DNA of 64,000 nt from Serripes groenlandicus (lineage: Eukaryota > Mollusca > Bivalvia > Cardiida > Cardiidae). Shown piece by piece: positions 25,101 through 40,100 of the stretch. A program made the position numbers and the translations under genes. The stretch is taken from positions 49,556,740 to 49,620,739 of the forward strand of contig JASEVX010000001.1 in assembly GCA_031761405.1 (NCBI GenBank), given 5' to 3'. The notes under the pieces were generated by a model. That model did not search any database. It saw only the letters and a list, made by a program, of their open reading frames with translations, and was not told the DNA's origin. Position 1 is the first letter of the stretch; each line of letters opens with the position of its first letter.

Positions 25101-28100
25101 ACATGACTTTTCAAAGGTCGTCTGCTTTACAATCATCAGACGAACAATTTTAACAATCTAGAAAACTTAAAGATATATTGATGATAAAGAGTTGAAAATG
25201 TTGCAATAAAAGGTGAAATTGCTCGTTTTGAGCAATTTCACCTTTTATTGCAATGTTTTCAAAAGTCAAGTTCATTGGCAGGTGTCAAATGCCGTCTGTG
25301 TGAAGTAATGGGATACGTCAGTGATTGGCAATAGCCGTTCTTCAAACGCTTCAATGGTGGTTGTATGGAGAACAAGGAAGATCCCCATTCTTCGACAAAA
25401 CGTCATGTCGAAATTGTGCAGACTCTGTGATCGATCTTTATCACACTCGCCACAGAACATATTACATCTTGAAAGTTCCAAATGTAACATTAGTATCTAC
25501 ATAATTAAAAACGTTTAGGAGAATGGGTCAAATGACGTGATAGTGCTGTAATACAGTTATTGGTGTTTATAGACATACCGCTCCATCGTCGACATTAGCC
25601 ATGTAGTTTGCGGAGTTCCATGTAAGGGCCTCATTCACAGCGGTTACAATCACCGTGAGTGTAGCTGTGGACGTGGTCTTTGTGTCGCTGGCCAATACCG
25701 TCATTATGTACGTGGTGTTCGTAAGGGTCTCGTAGTTTAACGCTGATTTCACAACAACAATACCAGCTGGAATTATTGAATAAATCATGTTACAGGATAT
25801 TCCGACAGTATGGTATAATAGGCAATCCTAGATAATTGTCTGTCTGGACAGCTACGTTATCTGATTATGTCCTCGATGGTTAGGAAGTAGAGCTTCCGCT
25901 TCGGGTGCAGGAGGACGCTAGTTCGATCCCCGGCCGAGTCATACCAAAGCCATTAACATGGTAGTAATGGCTTATCCTATTTGACGCTCAATGTTCTGAT
26001 GTAAGTATTTCGACTGACTCGCTGGTATCACGATAAACGGACCAGTGGTACTGGTAACTAAACCAGGAAGCGTCGTGAAATAACTGAACACTATTGGAAG
26101 CAGCATAAAATGTACCATACAAACCTAGATATGATCAATATATTATCGACATGAACATGGTCTCTCATAAGCTTCCTGGAAGATCATATTTTTATTAATT
26201 GGCAAACAGTGTAGAACAAGAAAAGACAGATTGGATCTACTTTTGTCAAAGTTGGTTAATGGGTACATTTGTATTTTGTGGCGATTGGTTTGACAATCGC
26301 CACAATGCTAACAGAAACAACAACAACGAAAACATTTACATAGTCAGTTTTGAACAGCCCGTTGACTTTTTATTCCTTACTGCAAACCAATTAACCTATA
26401 TCCGTTAAACCGCCAAATATATAGTTCCATCGGTGATGCAGAGACACGATTAATAATAATCATGTCAGTGCTACTTTGGTACATATGTACCGTATTGATA
26501 CTAAGATTTGAGATTTATTGAGATAATATCTACATAGAGGTAAATTATGTAAATAGTGTCTTTCTTCATGTTTGGGCAGATAATAAATATCACTGCGCGT
26601 TCTATAACTCTCATGATATTCTGGAAATTCCAAAAGGTTCTATAAATAGCTCGTGGGAATGGTTATGGATTGTTTTTAAATCTCAATATTTTAAACGCTT
26701 TATTTTGTAGTTGTTGCAATATATGAAAGCGTCTAAATGATAAGACTGGTTTACAAAGGTTTAAAGGACTCGAAGTCATGCAGTGTACAAGTTAGACACG
26801 TATGTACATTCTAGCGTCAATTAGCAATCAATGCTGAAAGTGTAGCCGAATTAGGTTGGAGATCGAGCATTATCGTATATACCTATATATATTGAAAAGT
26901 GCAAGACCTATACCGAGATACTGCTTGTTACTTTGCAGGATTTTCTACACGATCGCCTCTACTGTGCCATCGGCGCGTTGATTAGTAAGTGTTGTTACAT
27001 GAATGTCAAATGTATTTCAAACGGTTGAAGAAATATGAATACACAATAACGGTTAGATATCTAATTGTATCGTTGATAATACGAGGGATGATCCAAAATA
27101 ACGTAGAGTTTATATGTGTATGTATATTATCTGTGTAAATTAAAATGTCGCAGTCACGTAACAGAAAGGTCAGTGAGCGATAAACTGACCTTTTTATGTA
27201 TTCATCATGCGGCAGTTCAATTTACGGACAATACAAGTAAAGTTAGTTAAGATTGTGTTGAAATAAGTGACACTGTGGTCTAGTGGTTACACGACTCTCA
27301 GAGGTCTGGGGTTCTCGATTTTTCTGAGGTGCTTTTAAGTGTCTCCCTCTCTACAAGAGGTTAAGCGGTTGTCTTCCCCAGGAGTAGAAGCTAATTATAT
27401 GCTCAACCAGGGCAATTGGTCTCTATAATCAAGAATGAGGGAGAGAAATGAGAAAGGGCCAATCATTCTTGACTTATGAGATATAAGTATAAATGAGAAG
27501 TGTTGTCAGCCTCTGCGAAATATTTAATGGAATAAACGCTATTTCTAATTCAAAGCATTGCGGTGATCTTATCATAAACATACTCGTGCTAATATCGAAT
27601 AGACTGGTTCCCGTTGTTGGATTTGACGTAAAGGTCACGGTGACTGTATCGGCCCCGTCTGCGTCTGCAGTGGTCACCGTGAAGATTGTAGTTGACACGG
27701 CAGTGTTCTCATCGACGGTCACTGCGTTGTTCAGGTTGGAGAATGTTGGGGCGCTATTCGTACCTAAAGTATACTAACACTATAACTAAACGTAGCATAA
27801 CAAATAACAAACTGCTTCCATAAGAATCTGGTCTTACTCGGCTGTTTACGTCAATATACTTCGTGAATAATGGTGCGCATCTTGATTGACTAATTATTTT
27901 ATCCGACTCACCGTGTCTCATTAGGACACTTTATAACAGTACTATATGACAGAAAACCCATTCTCTACTTATTTGTTAGGCACGTCCATGAAAGACGTCC
28001 GAGTTCTTATTCGAGCTTACGAGTTTATCAGAATGACGTCTGAATTCCTACTGGAGCTTCCGAGTTTATTGACGTTCGAGTTCTTAATCGAGATTATTTG

Positions 28101-31100
28101 GACATGCTCGTTACAGATCTGTTGAAGCAGTGATTCCAGACATTTGTATATCTATTAAATTAAGTTAAAAACATTGCAGCAAAAGGAAAAAATGCCCATT
28201 ATGAGCATTTTCTCTTTTTGCCGCTTGTTTTAGTAAACGTCTGCATGTGTAAAAGGGTTATGAGTTTATGCGGTCTTTGTCATTTAACCCTTTTATATAC
28301 GCAGATGCATTTTGCTGCATTTGCTGCTAACGAAATTTGCCTAAATGTTTTCAACTATGACAATAATTAAACTTTAATAGAGATTTTTCAAATATGTCTT
28401 CGGTGTTTTCAAAGTCGGCTGTTGCAGATTTGTTGAATTTGGAAAAGGGTTCAAATGGAAAAAGATAATTTGAAAATTAGGATTAAAGATAAACTTCGGA
28501 ATTAACGAAATATTTAAATGACATACTATTGGATAATAAATTTTAACCTGTGCAATCGGACGTAATGAGGTATGTAACTATTTTATTGAACTTGTTTTAA
28601 CTGTGTTTCGTCCCCCATCAAACAGTATTTCAGTTTATAACAGTCCGCCATTAGTTTAAACATATTTATTCATTCAGTTGAAGCAATATACAAGTTTATG
28701 TTGGCATTGTTACAAAGTAGTAGATGAATGGATCAGAAAACAAGCAAAATATGCTTATATTAATTGTTCTCCTTGTTGGTTATATTTACATTTAGACATT
28801 TGCCAATTAGAGTTAATGTTATAGATTTGATAATCATAGTGTTAACTGAAAGATCAAAACGTTGAAAATTTGGTATATTATCTTGTTTTGCTTTGTGTCA
28901 CCTGGTCACCCCCACACCTAAAAAGGAAACGTAGTCCTCACTACAGTTCGATGTAGATCAATAGTCAAATCTCTGACTGGCAGATATATAGTTCTGAACA
29001 CGCTGGAACACAACAACATTGTCTTTAAATGACATATTTTCGTTGCCAAAAAGTACATTGTCTACCAGTGAATGGCACGGGAGTTCATTGAAATACCTCC
29101 CACGTAAGTGGTGGTATCTTGGGCATGTTAGCAAGTAATGCGATGTTGTCTCTAGAGCCCTACATTCACAAAGCGGAGATGGTATAATGTTTTTTCGGAA
29201 AAGGTCATAGTTCAGATTGCTACAACCAAGTCGTAGTCGACAGTGATGAATTTGATCTAGTCTTTCACCAAAATTATATAGCGGCGATGATCTAGATGAA
29301 CGCTTCTTTAATGATGTTTTGAATTGGCTTAAAGTCGGTGCGTTCCTAATGTTAGAAGTTAGTGAATTCCATTATCTGATAGTGGAGGGTAGAAACTACA
29401 ATGCATAGCATTGAGTATTTGTTTGAATGACTGGAATTTCTGTTGTGTTCCTGAGGTGGTAAGTTCGAACACGGTTTGGTGGAATTAGATTTGAGAGGAA
29501 GGAAACTGTAAAATGGTTCTTCATCTTGTAAAATTGAATAAGTTTATGTTGACGTCTACGTTGTGCTAATGTTTCCCAATTAAGGTCGGTTAGTAATCGC
29601 TCGATATTGCATAGTTTTGTGGCACCAGAAACAATTCGGGCCGCTTCCATTTGAATATGTTCAATGTCAGCTTTAAGTTGTTGGGAACAGTTGTCCCAGA
29701 CGATATCGCCGTACTCCAGGAGAGGTCGTATAAAAGAAAAGTACATTTTTTCAAGGCTAGCACGACTTAAAATTGTTCGTAGTCTTCTGAAAATACCTAT
29801 CCTTTGCCATGCTTTGTTGACAGTTGTTGATAAATGTGATGTCCATTTAGCATCCTCAGAAAAAGTGAGACCTAAATGCTTGTGGATTTTGACTTGGGCG
29901 ATTGGAACGCCGTCAAATATTAGGTTTGGGTGATTGACCTTTTTCTTTTTACGTGAGAATAATAAGGGTTCTGTTTTGGATGGGTTAAACGTGACCAGCC
30001 ATTGTCGAGACCAGGAAATTATTCTAGAGAAGTCATCGTTAAGAGTTACAGAAGATGTAGTTGGATCATCCACAATTATATAGAGACTTGTATCATCTGA
30101 AATAAACGTATATTTGCATTGATATCTTGGACGATGTCGTTAATGTATACTAAGAAGAGAAGGGGCCCTAGAATAGATCCTTGTGGGACCCCTGCGTTTA
30201 CTTTTGACCAGGATGATGACGTGTTTGCTATTACGACACGTTGCTTGCGAGAAGCAAGATACGATGTAAACCAAGAGAGTAATTTCCCTTCAATACCAAT
30301 AGCAGAAAGTTTACATAGAAGACCCTTATGCCAAACTCTGTCAAATGCTTTGGATATATCACAAAAGACAGATCGGACCTCTTTTCTTTCGTCTAGCGCA
30401 AGACAGACCTCGTTGTAAATGTAAACGAGTTGATTTGTAGTGGAGTCACCTTTGACAAAATCAGACTGGAGACTTGAAAGAATGTTATTGTAACTAATAT
30501 AATTATAAAGGTGTTTGTGTATGCAACGTTCCATGAGTTTCCCAAGACAACTTAAGAGTGATATTAGTCTGTAGTTTGAAGGTTTGGATGGGTCCGACTT
30601 TTTTAATATTGGGCTAACATTTGCTGTTTTCCAGTCCGAAGGAAAATGCAAAGAGGAAAGTAATTTGTTAAACTATTTTGAAAGAGGAGCAGCGAGCTCG
30701 TTTACGCCTTCCTTAATAAGTCTTGGGCTTATACAATCAGGACCACTAGCCTTAGATGGATCAATTGAAGCAATTGCATCTTTGACATCCTGAGGCGATA
30801 TCGTTAGCTGGGAAAGAACAGATTCTGTTTGTTTAGGCATGGTTGGTAAGACATGTTTCGAGTCGTCAATTGTTGATTGGAGACAAAAATAATTGTTTAG
30901 AATTTCGGCATTTTCTGTGTCTGTTGAAGCCTCTATACCATGTTCAATTAGAGTCGGAATTGAGGCGGAACTTTGTTTGTTTGTAAGACGCTTAACAAGG
31001 GTGAACCATTTTTTAACAGTAATATGTTCCGAGTCAATCTGAGTAGTTAACTTGTCAAGAAATTCTTTCTTGTGTTTACGTATCATTTGAGTTGTTTGGT

Positions 31101-34100
31101 TACGTATGAGCCTAAAATGTGTCCAAGCCTCAGCTGTATTAGTAAGTTTCGCGAGTAAGTGAGATTTCCTACGTCTGCGTATTTGTTGTCGTAAAGAGCT
31201 ACTGATCCAGGGGACATCCGCTGGCCTAATAGTAACTTCTCTATTAGGAACACTATCGTTCGCTGCAGATATTATTTTACTGGTAAGACATGCAGGTACA
31301 TCGTCTAGTTCTTAAGTTTCTATAATAGTATCCCAATTTATTAACTGTAAATTATGTCTGTATCTATTGAAGTCCCCTTGATCATACAACCATATCCGAC
31401 GCTTATGATTGGTTTGTTTAGGTTTCGAAAATTTGAGAACAGTAACAATAGGGCAATGAAAACGAACTAGATTAGGGATAAATGGTTCCGCGACAAAGCT
31501 TGTAATGACATGATTTGGATTTTCAACAATCATAAGGTCAATAAGGGAATGGGAGTGTTCAGTAAAATGTGTTGAGTCCTTAATTAGTTGATGAGCGTTA
31601 TATGAATCAATAAGTTTACTCATTTTATTGACAGGATTTGCATTAAAATTGACATTGAAGTCGCCAGTTAGTAGTATGTTAGTTTCTGTTTGGCTAAAGG
31701 CTAAGTCAATACTATGTTCCATTAATGACCAATAGGCATTATTGGCATCGGGTGGGCGGTAAGAGGCCACCGACTAAAAGTTTACGTTGGTTGACCTTAA
31801 GCTCTAACCAAGTAGCTTCCAGTCCGTCAACCCCTAAGTCTGTGCGTTCCTTTGAATATAAACCTTCTCGAACGTAGATTGCTACTCCGCCACTGAGACG
31901 GTTCGTCCTATCGCTGCGGAAAGGTAGATTAGAATTTGGTATATGAAGATCATCATTTGAGACTTTAGGAGTAAGCCAAGTTTCTGTGAAGACAATAATG
32001 TCATAGGGTTGTGCTTCTACTGATAAAATATCTATTTTCGACTTCAGACTTTGAATATTAAGATGCATAATTGAAAGTCCATTTTTTTGTGTGGCTTCTG
32101 AATTAGTATTTACTGAAAGTCCGCCATTGATAAATGACAAGACCTATCTGTAAGATTGCCATGACGCCGATACATTGGTCCAAATCGTATCCCCCCAAAA
32201 CATACTCACTGCCAAGGCGGGGGAAACAATCAAGTACACAGTCATCACGTTAACTTAATCCGCAGACGTCTAGAACCGATTTTGTTTAGCCCGTGTCACC
32301 AGTAAAGTGCCAGTCAAGCAGACGCTCCCGAGCAGTCTGACCAGGCTCTTTACTAATGATTGCTCAACACAACATTTGGCCTTAACTCTGTCTTCATACA
32401 ACAAATCTGTAGCAGACGACAATCTCTAGAAATGAATATATTGTGGCTAAAGGAGAAATTGCTCGTTTTAAGCAATTTCATCTTTTGTCACAATGTTTTC
32501 AAAAGACGTCTGCTGGGGATGCGTCAAATTGAGTATATAGGTGGGAAAGGGTTATAGCATTTGTTATGAACTCTTCCAAAATTGAACTGGACAATTCTAT
32601 TTAAGAAACGATGAAGTACCTGTGATTAAAACGGTTAATATTCTCGCTGTGCCTGTATTTTTCGCATCGAGAGGAGTTATAGTCATGTCATATCCTAGTG
32701 TTGATGAGGAGGTCAAAGTTGAAAGGTCTACTGTTGTCTTGACTACGGCTGTTGTAGAGGACGCTGTAAAAAAAATATGTAACGTCACATACAGGTAACG
32801 GAACGTTATTCACCGGGGGAGGAACATATCTGCATGTGTCAACGTGTGATTTGTGTTTGATATTATAATAAGAGGCATTTCGAACTTTTCAAATTTTGAT
32901 TTAATGAACCGTTTAAGATTCGAAATCGCTAAAGTAGACTCTTCCGTTTTCAAAATCGGGCGACACCATATTCCATGTAATAATAGTTTTGGTATATTTT
33001 GAAAGCTAACAGGCAAACAATGCTGATTTAAGGTGAGTTACCTCGTTGCGAGTTGAATCAACTGAATCTGTAATTATTACAGAAACATCAATAATGCCAT
33101 TGGCGCAGAGAGAGTTAAACTCTGATCTAAGCATACTCCGCCAAGCTACATACAGTAGGTAGTATGCTTTTATATAATGCGTCATAAATCATGTTTTCTC
33201 AACGCTTGTCAGGGGCGTAGCTCCCTTTAGTCACTGTAGGCACGTGCCTACACATTTTTTCTCAAAATGCCCCGAAAATGCAGTTGCGGTGATAGACATC
33301 TGCGTAATGTATCGACCAGATCAGCCTGCGCTGTCCGCGCAGACTGATCCGGCCTACACATTCCGTCTTAGGGGGATAGATGTATAGAGTAGTTATTTCT
33401 GAAACAGAAAATCCACAGGAAGCGAAAACTGTATATCCGGGTAGGCCTGTGTGGCATGCTTAGGCTGATCCGGGTCGATACTTTACGCAGAGTCCACAAT
33501 GATGATTTTCTCACGAGACGGCCTACAAATTGATTATTGCAAAGCTACGCCCCTGCTTGTCACTTGTTAGATTATAGTTATTCAAGTAAAACAAAAAGTT
33601 CTGGTTTCTGCATGTATATCCTTATCCGATATATTCGTTAATCGAATACACACTCTTATTAACGTGGTGAATGCGTTTTAAATGAATGCTTCGATAATAT
33701 ATGTATATATATATAATCATTTGTATTTAACTAGAGACAATGTAAAGTAAACGTTTCTAGATAAAGAATATCCATAAAAACAATCAAAATCCCAATACAT
33801 ATTTACAGTAACGGTGCCCATAAAACCATCTACCAAAAAAATATGATTCCAGTTATGTATGATCCTCATACACCTATGGGACAACAGTTAATTATGCTTA
33901 TCAGTTGACAAATCTGGGTCTTCATAGCATGCATTCGGATAGAAGTGGAACTTTATATAGTGTGTATATACTCACCCTCTCCTGGGGAAACTTCAATGTA
34001 CGTAGATGCAATAAGGCCCAAAGGTCGCCAAACACCGCTCAATTATACATTTGTTCAAATTATAATATGGTCTCATTGGGGCATGGTGATGGTACCTTGT

Positions 34101-37100
34101 GTTATGATAGAAACTACTTTTGCATACGAAATGTGCCTTTATACAGTGTTAAGTCGTTCAGTAAACTGTATTGATATACATGTAACTGCACAATGATCGC
34201 TTTATTCATTTTAAAAAGACTTTGGCGTGGAATATTGGTCTCAGAAATTCAGGAAACGCATGGATAAGTGAATTGCTCGCCGGGATATGACTGAAAGATT
34301 CACCAACCTCAAACAATTTATTAATAAATCTAACGCTTAGTTATGCTATTAACTCACCACTTGTGAGTACTAAAGGACACCCGGTTGGATTACACTGTGA
34401 TGTAAAGGAAACGGCATCGCCCTCGTTATCCGTGGCAATGACCGTAAATACAGTGGATCCAGAAACTACAGTAGAGGCAACGCTGATCGATGTTGGTGCT
34501 GAAGTAATCACAGGCATCAATGTTGTAAAGTAAAGTTAATTTAGTTAGTATGATCTCGAACTGTAAAGAGTACAAAACTCGTGGGTTCGAAACTTATTGG
34601 TTTGTACTCAAGTAAGAATGTTGTTCCTGCATGTTGAAATAGAAAGCATGTCGCTTGATTAACCCTTTCCCTCATATATAGACGTTTTCTGCCGCCTCTG
34701 CAGCAGACGGATTTTTAAAAACATGGTGACAAAAGCAGAAATTGCTCAAAACCATCAATTTCTCCTTTTGTCACAATGTCTTTCACTTCTATACAAGCAT
34801 TGTACTTTCATTTAAAGGGAGTTTGCAACAAAGAAAGTCGGGTACGTTATCAAAGTCATCTGCTGTAGATTTGTTGTATGTGGGAAAGAGAGGGTTAAAC
34901 ATTTCTCCAAAAAGGAACATTGTCGTTTCGTTTCTGATTATAAACACCCCAACGCAACAATTGAGCCGTTCCACCAGAAAACCAACATTACGGACTACGC
35001 GTAATGTATCGACCAGATCAGTCTGCGCAGGCTAATCCGGGCCGACATATTCCGTCTCAGGTTTAAAGAGGTATAGAGTTATGATTCATGAAACAGAAAA
35101 TCCACAGAAGGCGAAAATTGTCTGTCCGGATAAGCTTGCTCGGCATGCTTAGGCTGATCTGGGTCGCTAATTTACGCAGAGTCAACAATGCTGGTTTTCT
35201 TGCGGGGCGGCTCAAATGTCACCCCTTCAATAGTTTTTCACCTGCGGAAACATTTTCTACAGGAGACGAATTTGAAAACATGGTTGCAAAAGAAGTAATT
35301 GCTCATGATGATAATTATTGGTAAACAAAATCCGAAAATTATTATAATTGGAAGCGTTTTAGCTAAAAAGGGTACACAGAGTATTATTACATAGTGTATC
35401 GCTAGTTCGTATACTCTTTCTTACATATGTCAGATCTGTAGCAAACGACTACGAAAATATCAGGTAAAATACTATGGTTAACCTATATAAATGAAAGTTT
35501 AATCGCTGAAAAGAGTTGAAAACATTGTGACTAAGGGGAAAATTGATCATTCTAAGCAACTTCTCTTTTTGCCACATTATTTTCAAAAGTCGTCTGCATT
35601 AGAGGTGTCAGAAATTGTCTGTATTTGGGAAAATGTTAAAACGAATACTACTACACACATGGTAAGTTCGATATGACGGGGGGTTCATTTTGTATCAGGT
35701 AGACGGTAAGACTCTTGGTGACGACATCTATACCGTCGGAACACTGGATTTGTAGCACGTACTCATGCTGTCGATTGTAGTGAAAGGTGCCTTGCGCGGC
35801 GTTAGTCTGGGAACGTGCGTAGACACCATAGTCTGAAACATAGGATTGAAACGATATACATAATCATTTCATTAATAACCATTTATATCCTATAGATAGT
35901 AGTTTCTTCCTTTTATGCCCCAACCAAACCCGCTGTCCAACCGTTCTGTTTCCGTCTGTTCATTTTTCTTTGGAATGCATATTTAAACGAGCGTATCCTA
36001 TCACGCTGAGTTTGACTTTTAGATCAACTGAGAATGGTATGTGGCGTGTGTGCATGTAACAGAACTAATAAGACTTTGCATAACTTATGTTATTATCCCT
36101 TTCACATTAAACTACCGCGTATTGAAAACGTGACGCTGTTAGTTTACATAGAAATATAGAATGTTCATAGACAAATAAGTCACGTGACAGCGACGGTTTA
36201 AATGTCCAGAAGGAATATATTTTTAAAGTAACGGATATAATTTTATGCTATCGTTTCAAAATGGACGTACTTGTAACAATCTGTGCAAAGAAGAACTCCG
36301 AGTTGGGGCTGTTTGACGGGGATATCGATACAACGGTACTCGACACGGTATCGGTGTCCGTGCACGTGATTGTATACACGAGTATTTCCGCTGTGACAGT
36401 TTCCGGAATCCGTGCCGTCGTTGGTAAACCCGACAGTGTCGGGGGCTGGAAAACAAACAAGGTTTGCGAAAACATATTTTTTTCAAATTTGGTTGTAAAA
36501 TACTATTCCCCCCAAAAAACGATGAAGATGACAATGAAGATGGTGACATCGATGATGATGATGATTAGAGCTCTGGACGAAAGGTAGTCAAGTCATTTAA
36601 ACTACAGCGAGACTTATACGGAAGCTCCAATGTTGTTGTTTTTTCAATTATCAGTAAATAGACAGTGGTCGAATGTTCTCTTTTATTCATACTAATTTAC
36701 GATTACGATTAATATGAACCAATTCAAACTGAAGTACAAACATAACGGACAGGTTCACGATAATGTTTCAAACTGAAGTACAACCATAACGGACACGTTC
36801 ACGATAATGTTTCAAACTGAAGTACAACCATAACGGACACGTTCACGATAATGATATAAATAGAAGTACAACCATTACGGACACGTTCACGATAATGTTT
36901 CAAACTGAAGTACAACCATAACGGACACGTTCACGATAATGTTTCAAACTGAAGTACAACCATAACGGACACGTTCACGATAATGATATAAATAGAAGTA
37001 CAATCATAACGGACACGTTCAGGATAATGTTTCAAATAAAAGTACAACCATAAAGGACACGTTCACGATAATACTTCAAACTAAAGTACAACAATAACGG

Positions 37101-40100
37101 ACACGTTCACGATATGTTTCAAATAGAAGTACAACCATAACGGACATGTTCAGGATAATGTTTTAAATAGAAGTACAACCATAACGGACACGTTCACGAT
37201 AATGATTCAAATAAAAGTAAAACCATAACGGACACGTTCAAGATAATGTTTCAAATAGAAGGACAACCATAACGGACACGTTCACGATCGATAATGATTA
37301 AAAAAAAACGTACAACCATAACGGACACATTCACAATAATGTTTCAAATAGAAGTACAACTATAACGGACACGTTCAATATAATGATTTAAACTGAAGCA
37401 CAACCATAACGGACACGTTCACGATAATGATTCAAATAGAAGTACAACCATAACGGACACGTTCACGATAATGTTTCAAAAAAAGTACATCCATAACGGA
37501 CACGTTCATGATAATACTTCAAACTAAAGTACAACCATAACGACGGACACGTTCACGATAATGTTTCAAATAAAAGTACAACCATAATGGACATGTTCAC
37601 GATACTGTTTCAAATAAAAGTACATCCACAACGGACACGTTCACGATAATGTTTCAAATAAAAGTACATCCTTAACGGACACGTTCACGATAATGATTCA
37701 AATAAAAGTACAACCATAACGGACACGTTCAAGATAATGTTTCAAATAGAAGGACAACCATAACGGACACGTTCACGATAATGATATAAATAGAAGTACA
37801 ACCATTATGGACACGTTCACGATAATGTTTCAAATAGAAGTACAACCATAACGGACACGTTCACGATAATGATTTAAAAAAAAGTACAACCATAACGGAC
37901 ACGTTCACGATAATAATTCAAACTGAAGCACAACCATAAAGGACTCATTCACAATAATGTTTCAAATAGAAGTACAACCATAACGGACACGTTCACGATA
38001 ATGATTCAAATAGAAGTACAACCATAACGGACACGTTCACGATAATGTTTCAAATAAAAGTACATCCATAACGGACACGTTCACGATAATGTTTCAAACT
38101 GAAGTACAACCATAACGGACACGTTCACGATAATGATATAAATAAAAGTACAACCATTACGGACACGTTCAGGATAATGTTTCAAATAGAAGTACAACCA
38201 TAAAGGACTAGTTCACGATACTACTTCAAACCAAAGTACAACCATAACGACGGACACGTTCACGATAATGTTTCAAATAGAAGTACAACCATAACGGACA
38301 CGTTCACGATAATGTTTCAAATAGAAGTACAACCATAACGGACACGTTCACGATTATGTTTCAAATAAAAGTACATCAATAACGGACACGTTCACGATAA
38401 TGTTTCAAACTCAAGTACAACCATAAAGGACTAGTTCACGATAATGTTTCAAATAGAAGTACAACCATAACGGACACGCTCACGATAATGTTTTAAATAT
38501 AAGTACAACCATAACGGACACGTTCACGATAATGATTCAAATAAAAGTACAACTATAACGGACATGTTCACGATAATGTTTCAAATATAAGGACAACCAT
38601 AACGGACACGTTCACGATAATGATATGAATAGAAGTACAACCATTACGGACACGTTCACGATAATGTTTCAAATAGAAGTACAACCATAACGGACACGTT
38701 CACAATAATGATTTTAAAAAAAGTACAACCATAACGGACACGTTCACGATAATAATTCAAACTGAAGTACAACCATAAAGGACTCATTCACAATAATGTT
38801 TCAAATAGAAGTACAACTATAACGGACACGTTCAATATAATGATTCAAACTGAAGCACCACCATAACGGACACGTTCACGATAATGATTCAAATAGAAGT
38901 ACAACCATAACGGACACGTTCGCGATAATGATTGAAACTGAAGTACAACCATAACGGACACGTTCGCGATAATGATATTCAAATTAAAGTACAACCATAA
39001 CGCACACGATGGCGATAGCGATTCAAACTGAAGTACAACCATAACGGACACGTTCACGATAATGATTCAAACAGAAGTACAACCATAACGAACACGTTCA
39101 CGATAATGATTCAAATAGAAGTACAACCATAACATACACGTTCGCGATAATGATTCAAACTGAAGTACAACCATAACGGACACGTTCGCGATAATGATTC
39201 AAATTGAAGTACAACCATAACGGACTCGATGGCGATAGTGATTCAAACTGAAGTACAACCGAAAAAGACACGTTCATGATATTCAAATTAAAGTACAACC
39301 ATAACGCACACGATGGCGATAGCGATTCAAACTGAAGTACAACCATAACGGACACGTTCACGATAATGATTCAAATAGAAGTACAACTATAACGGACACG
39401 TTCACGATAATAATTCAAATAAAAGTACAAACACAACTGACACGTTCGCGATAATAATTCAAACTGAAGTACAACCATAACGGACACGTTCACGATAGTG
39501 ATTCAAACTGAAGTACATACAACCTTATCTTCATTGGTTATTGACAGAGCATCATTTGTGTTTCTTCTAACACTCTAGTGAATATAACACACCTACCGTA
39601 TTGACTATTGTCATGTTATAAGACGTTGTAGCAGTAAGGCTGCCAGCATCAATGGCGACAAACGTGAGTGTTTGTGTCGTACCAGATCCGCCAGATAGCG
39701 CTGTCGTACCACTTGTCTTCACCGTACCTACGAGGGTAGAACATAGATAAGAGCCGTTCCACTAGAAACCCAGCATTAGGCCTCTGCGTAATACATAGAC
39801 TCAGATCAGTTTGCGAAGTCCGCGTTGGCTAATCCGGGTCGACACATTTCGTCTCAGGGAGATAGAGGTATAGACTAATGATTCCTGAAACAGAAAATCC
39901 ACAGGAGGCGAAAAGTGTCTGTCCGGCTTAACCTGCGCGGCATGCTTAGGCTAATCCATTCGATACTTTACGCATATTCCACAATGTTGGTTTTCAGGAG
40001 GGACGGCTCATAAGTTTGTTTTACGAAGGTTTCTTAAAAAATAATATTTTCTTTTACAGATGTCTTTTGAAGTATCTACAGAAAATGGACATCGAAACAG

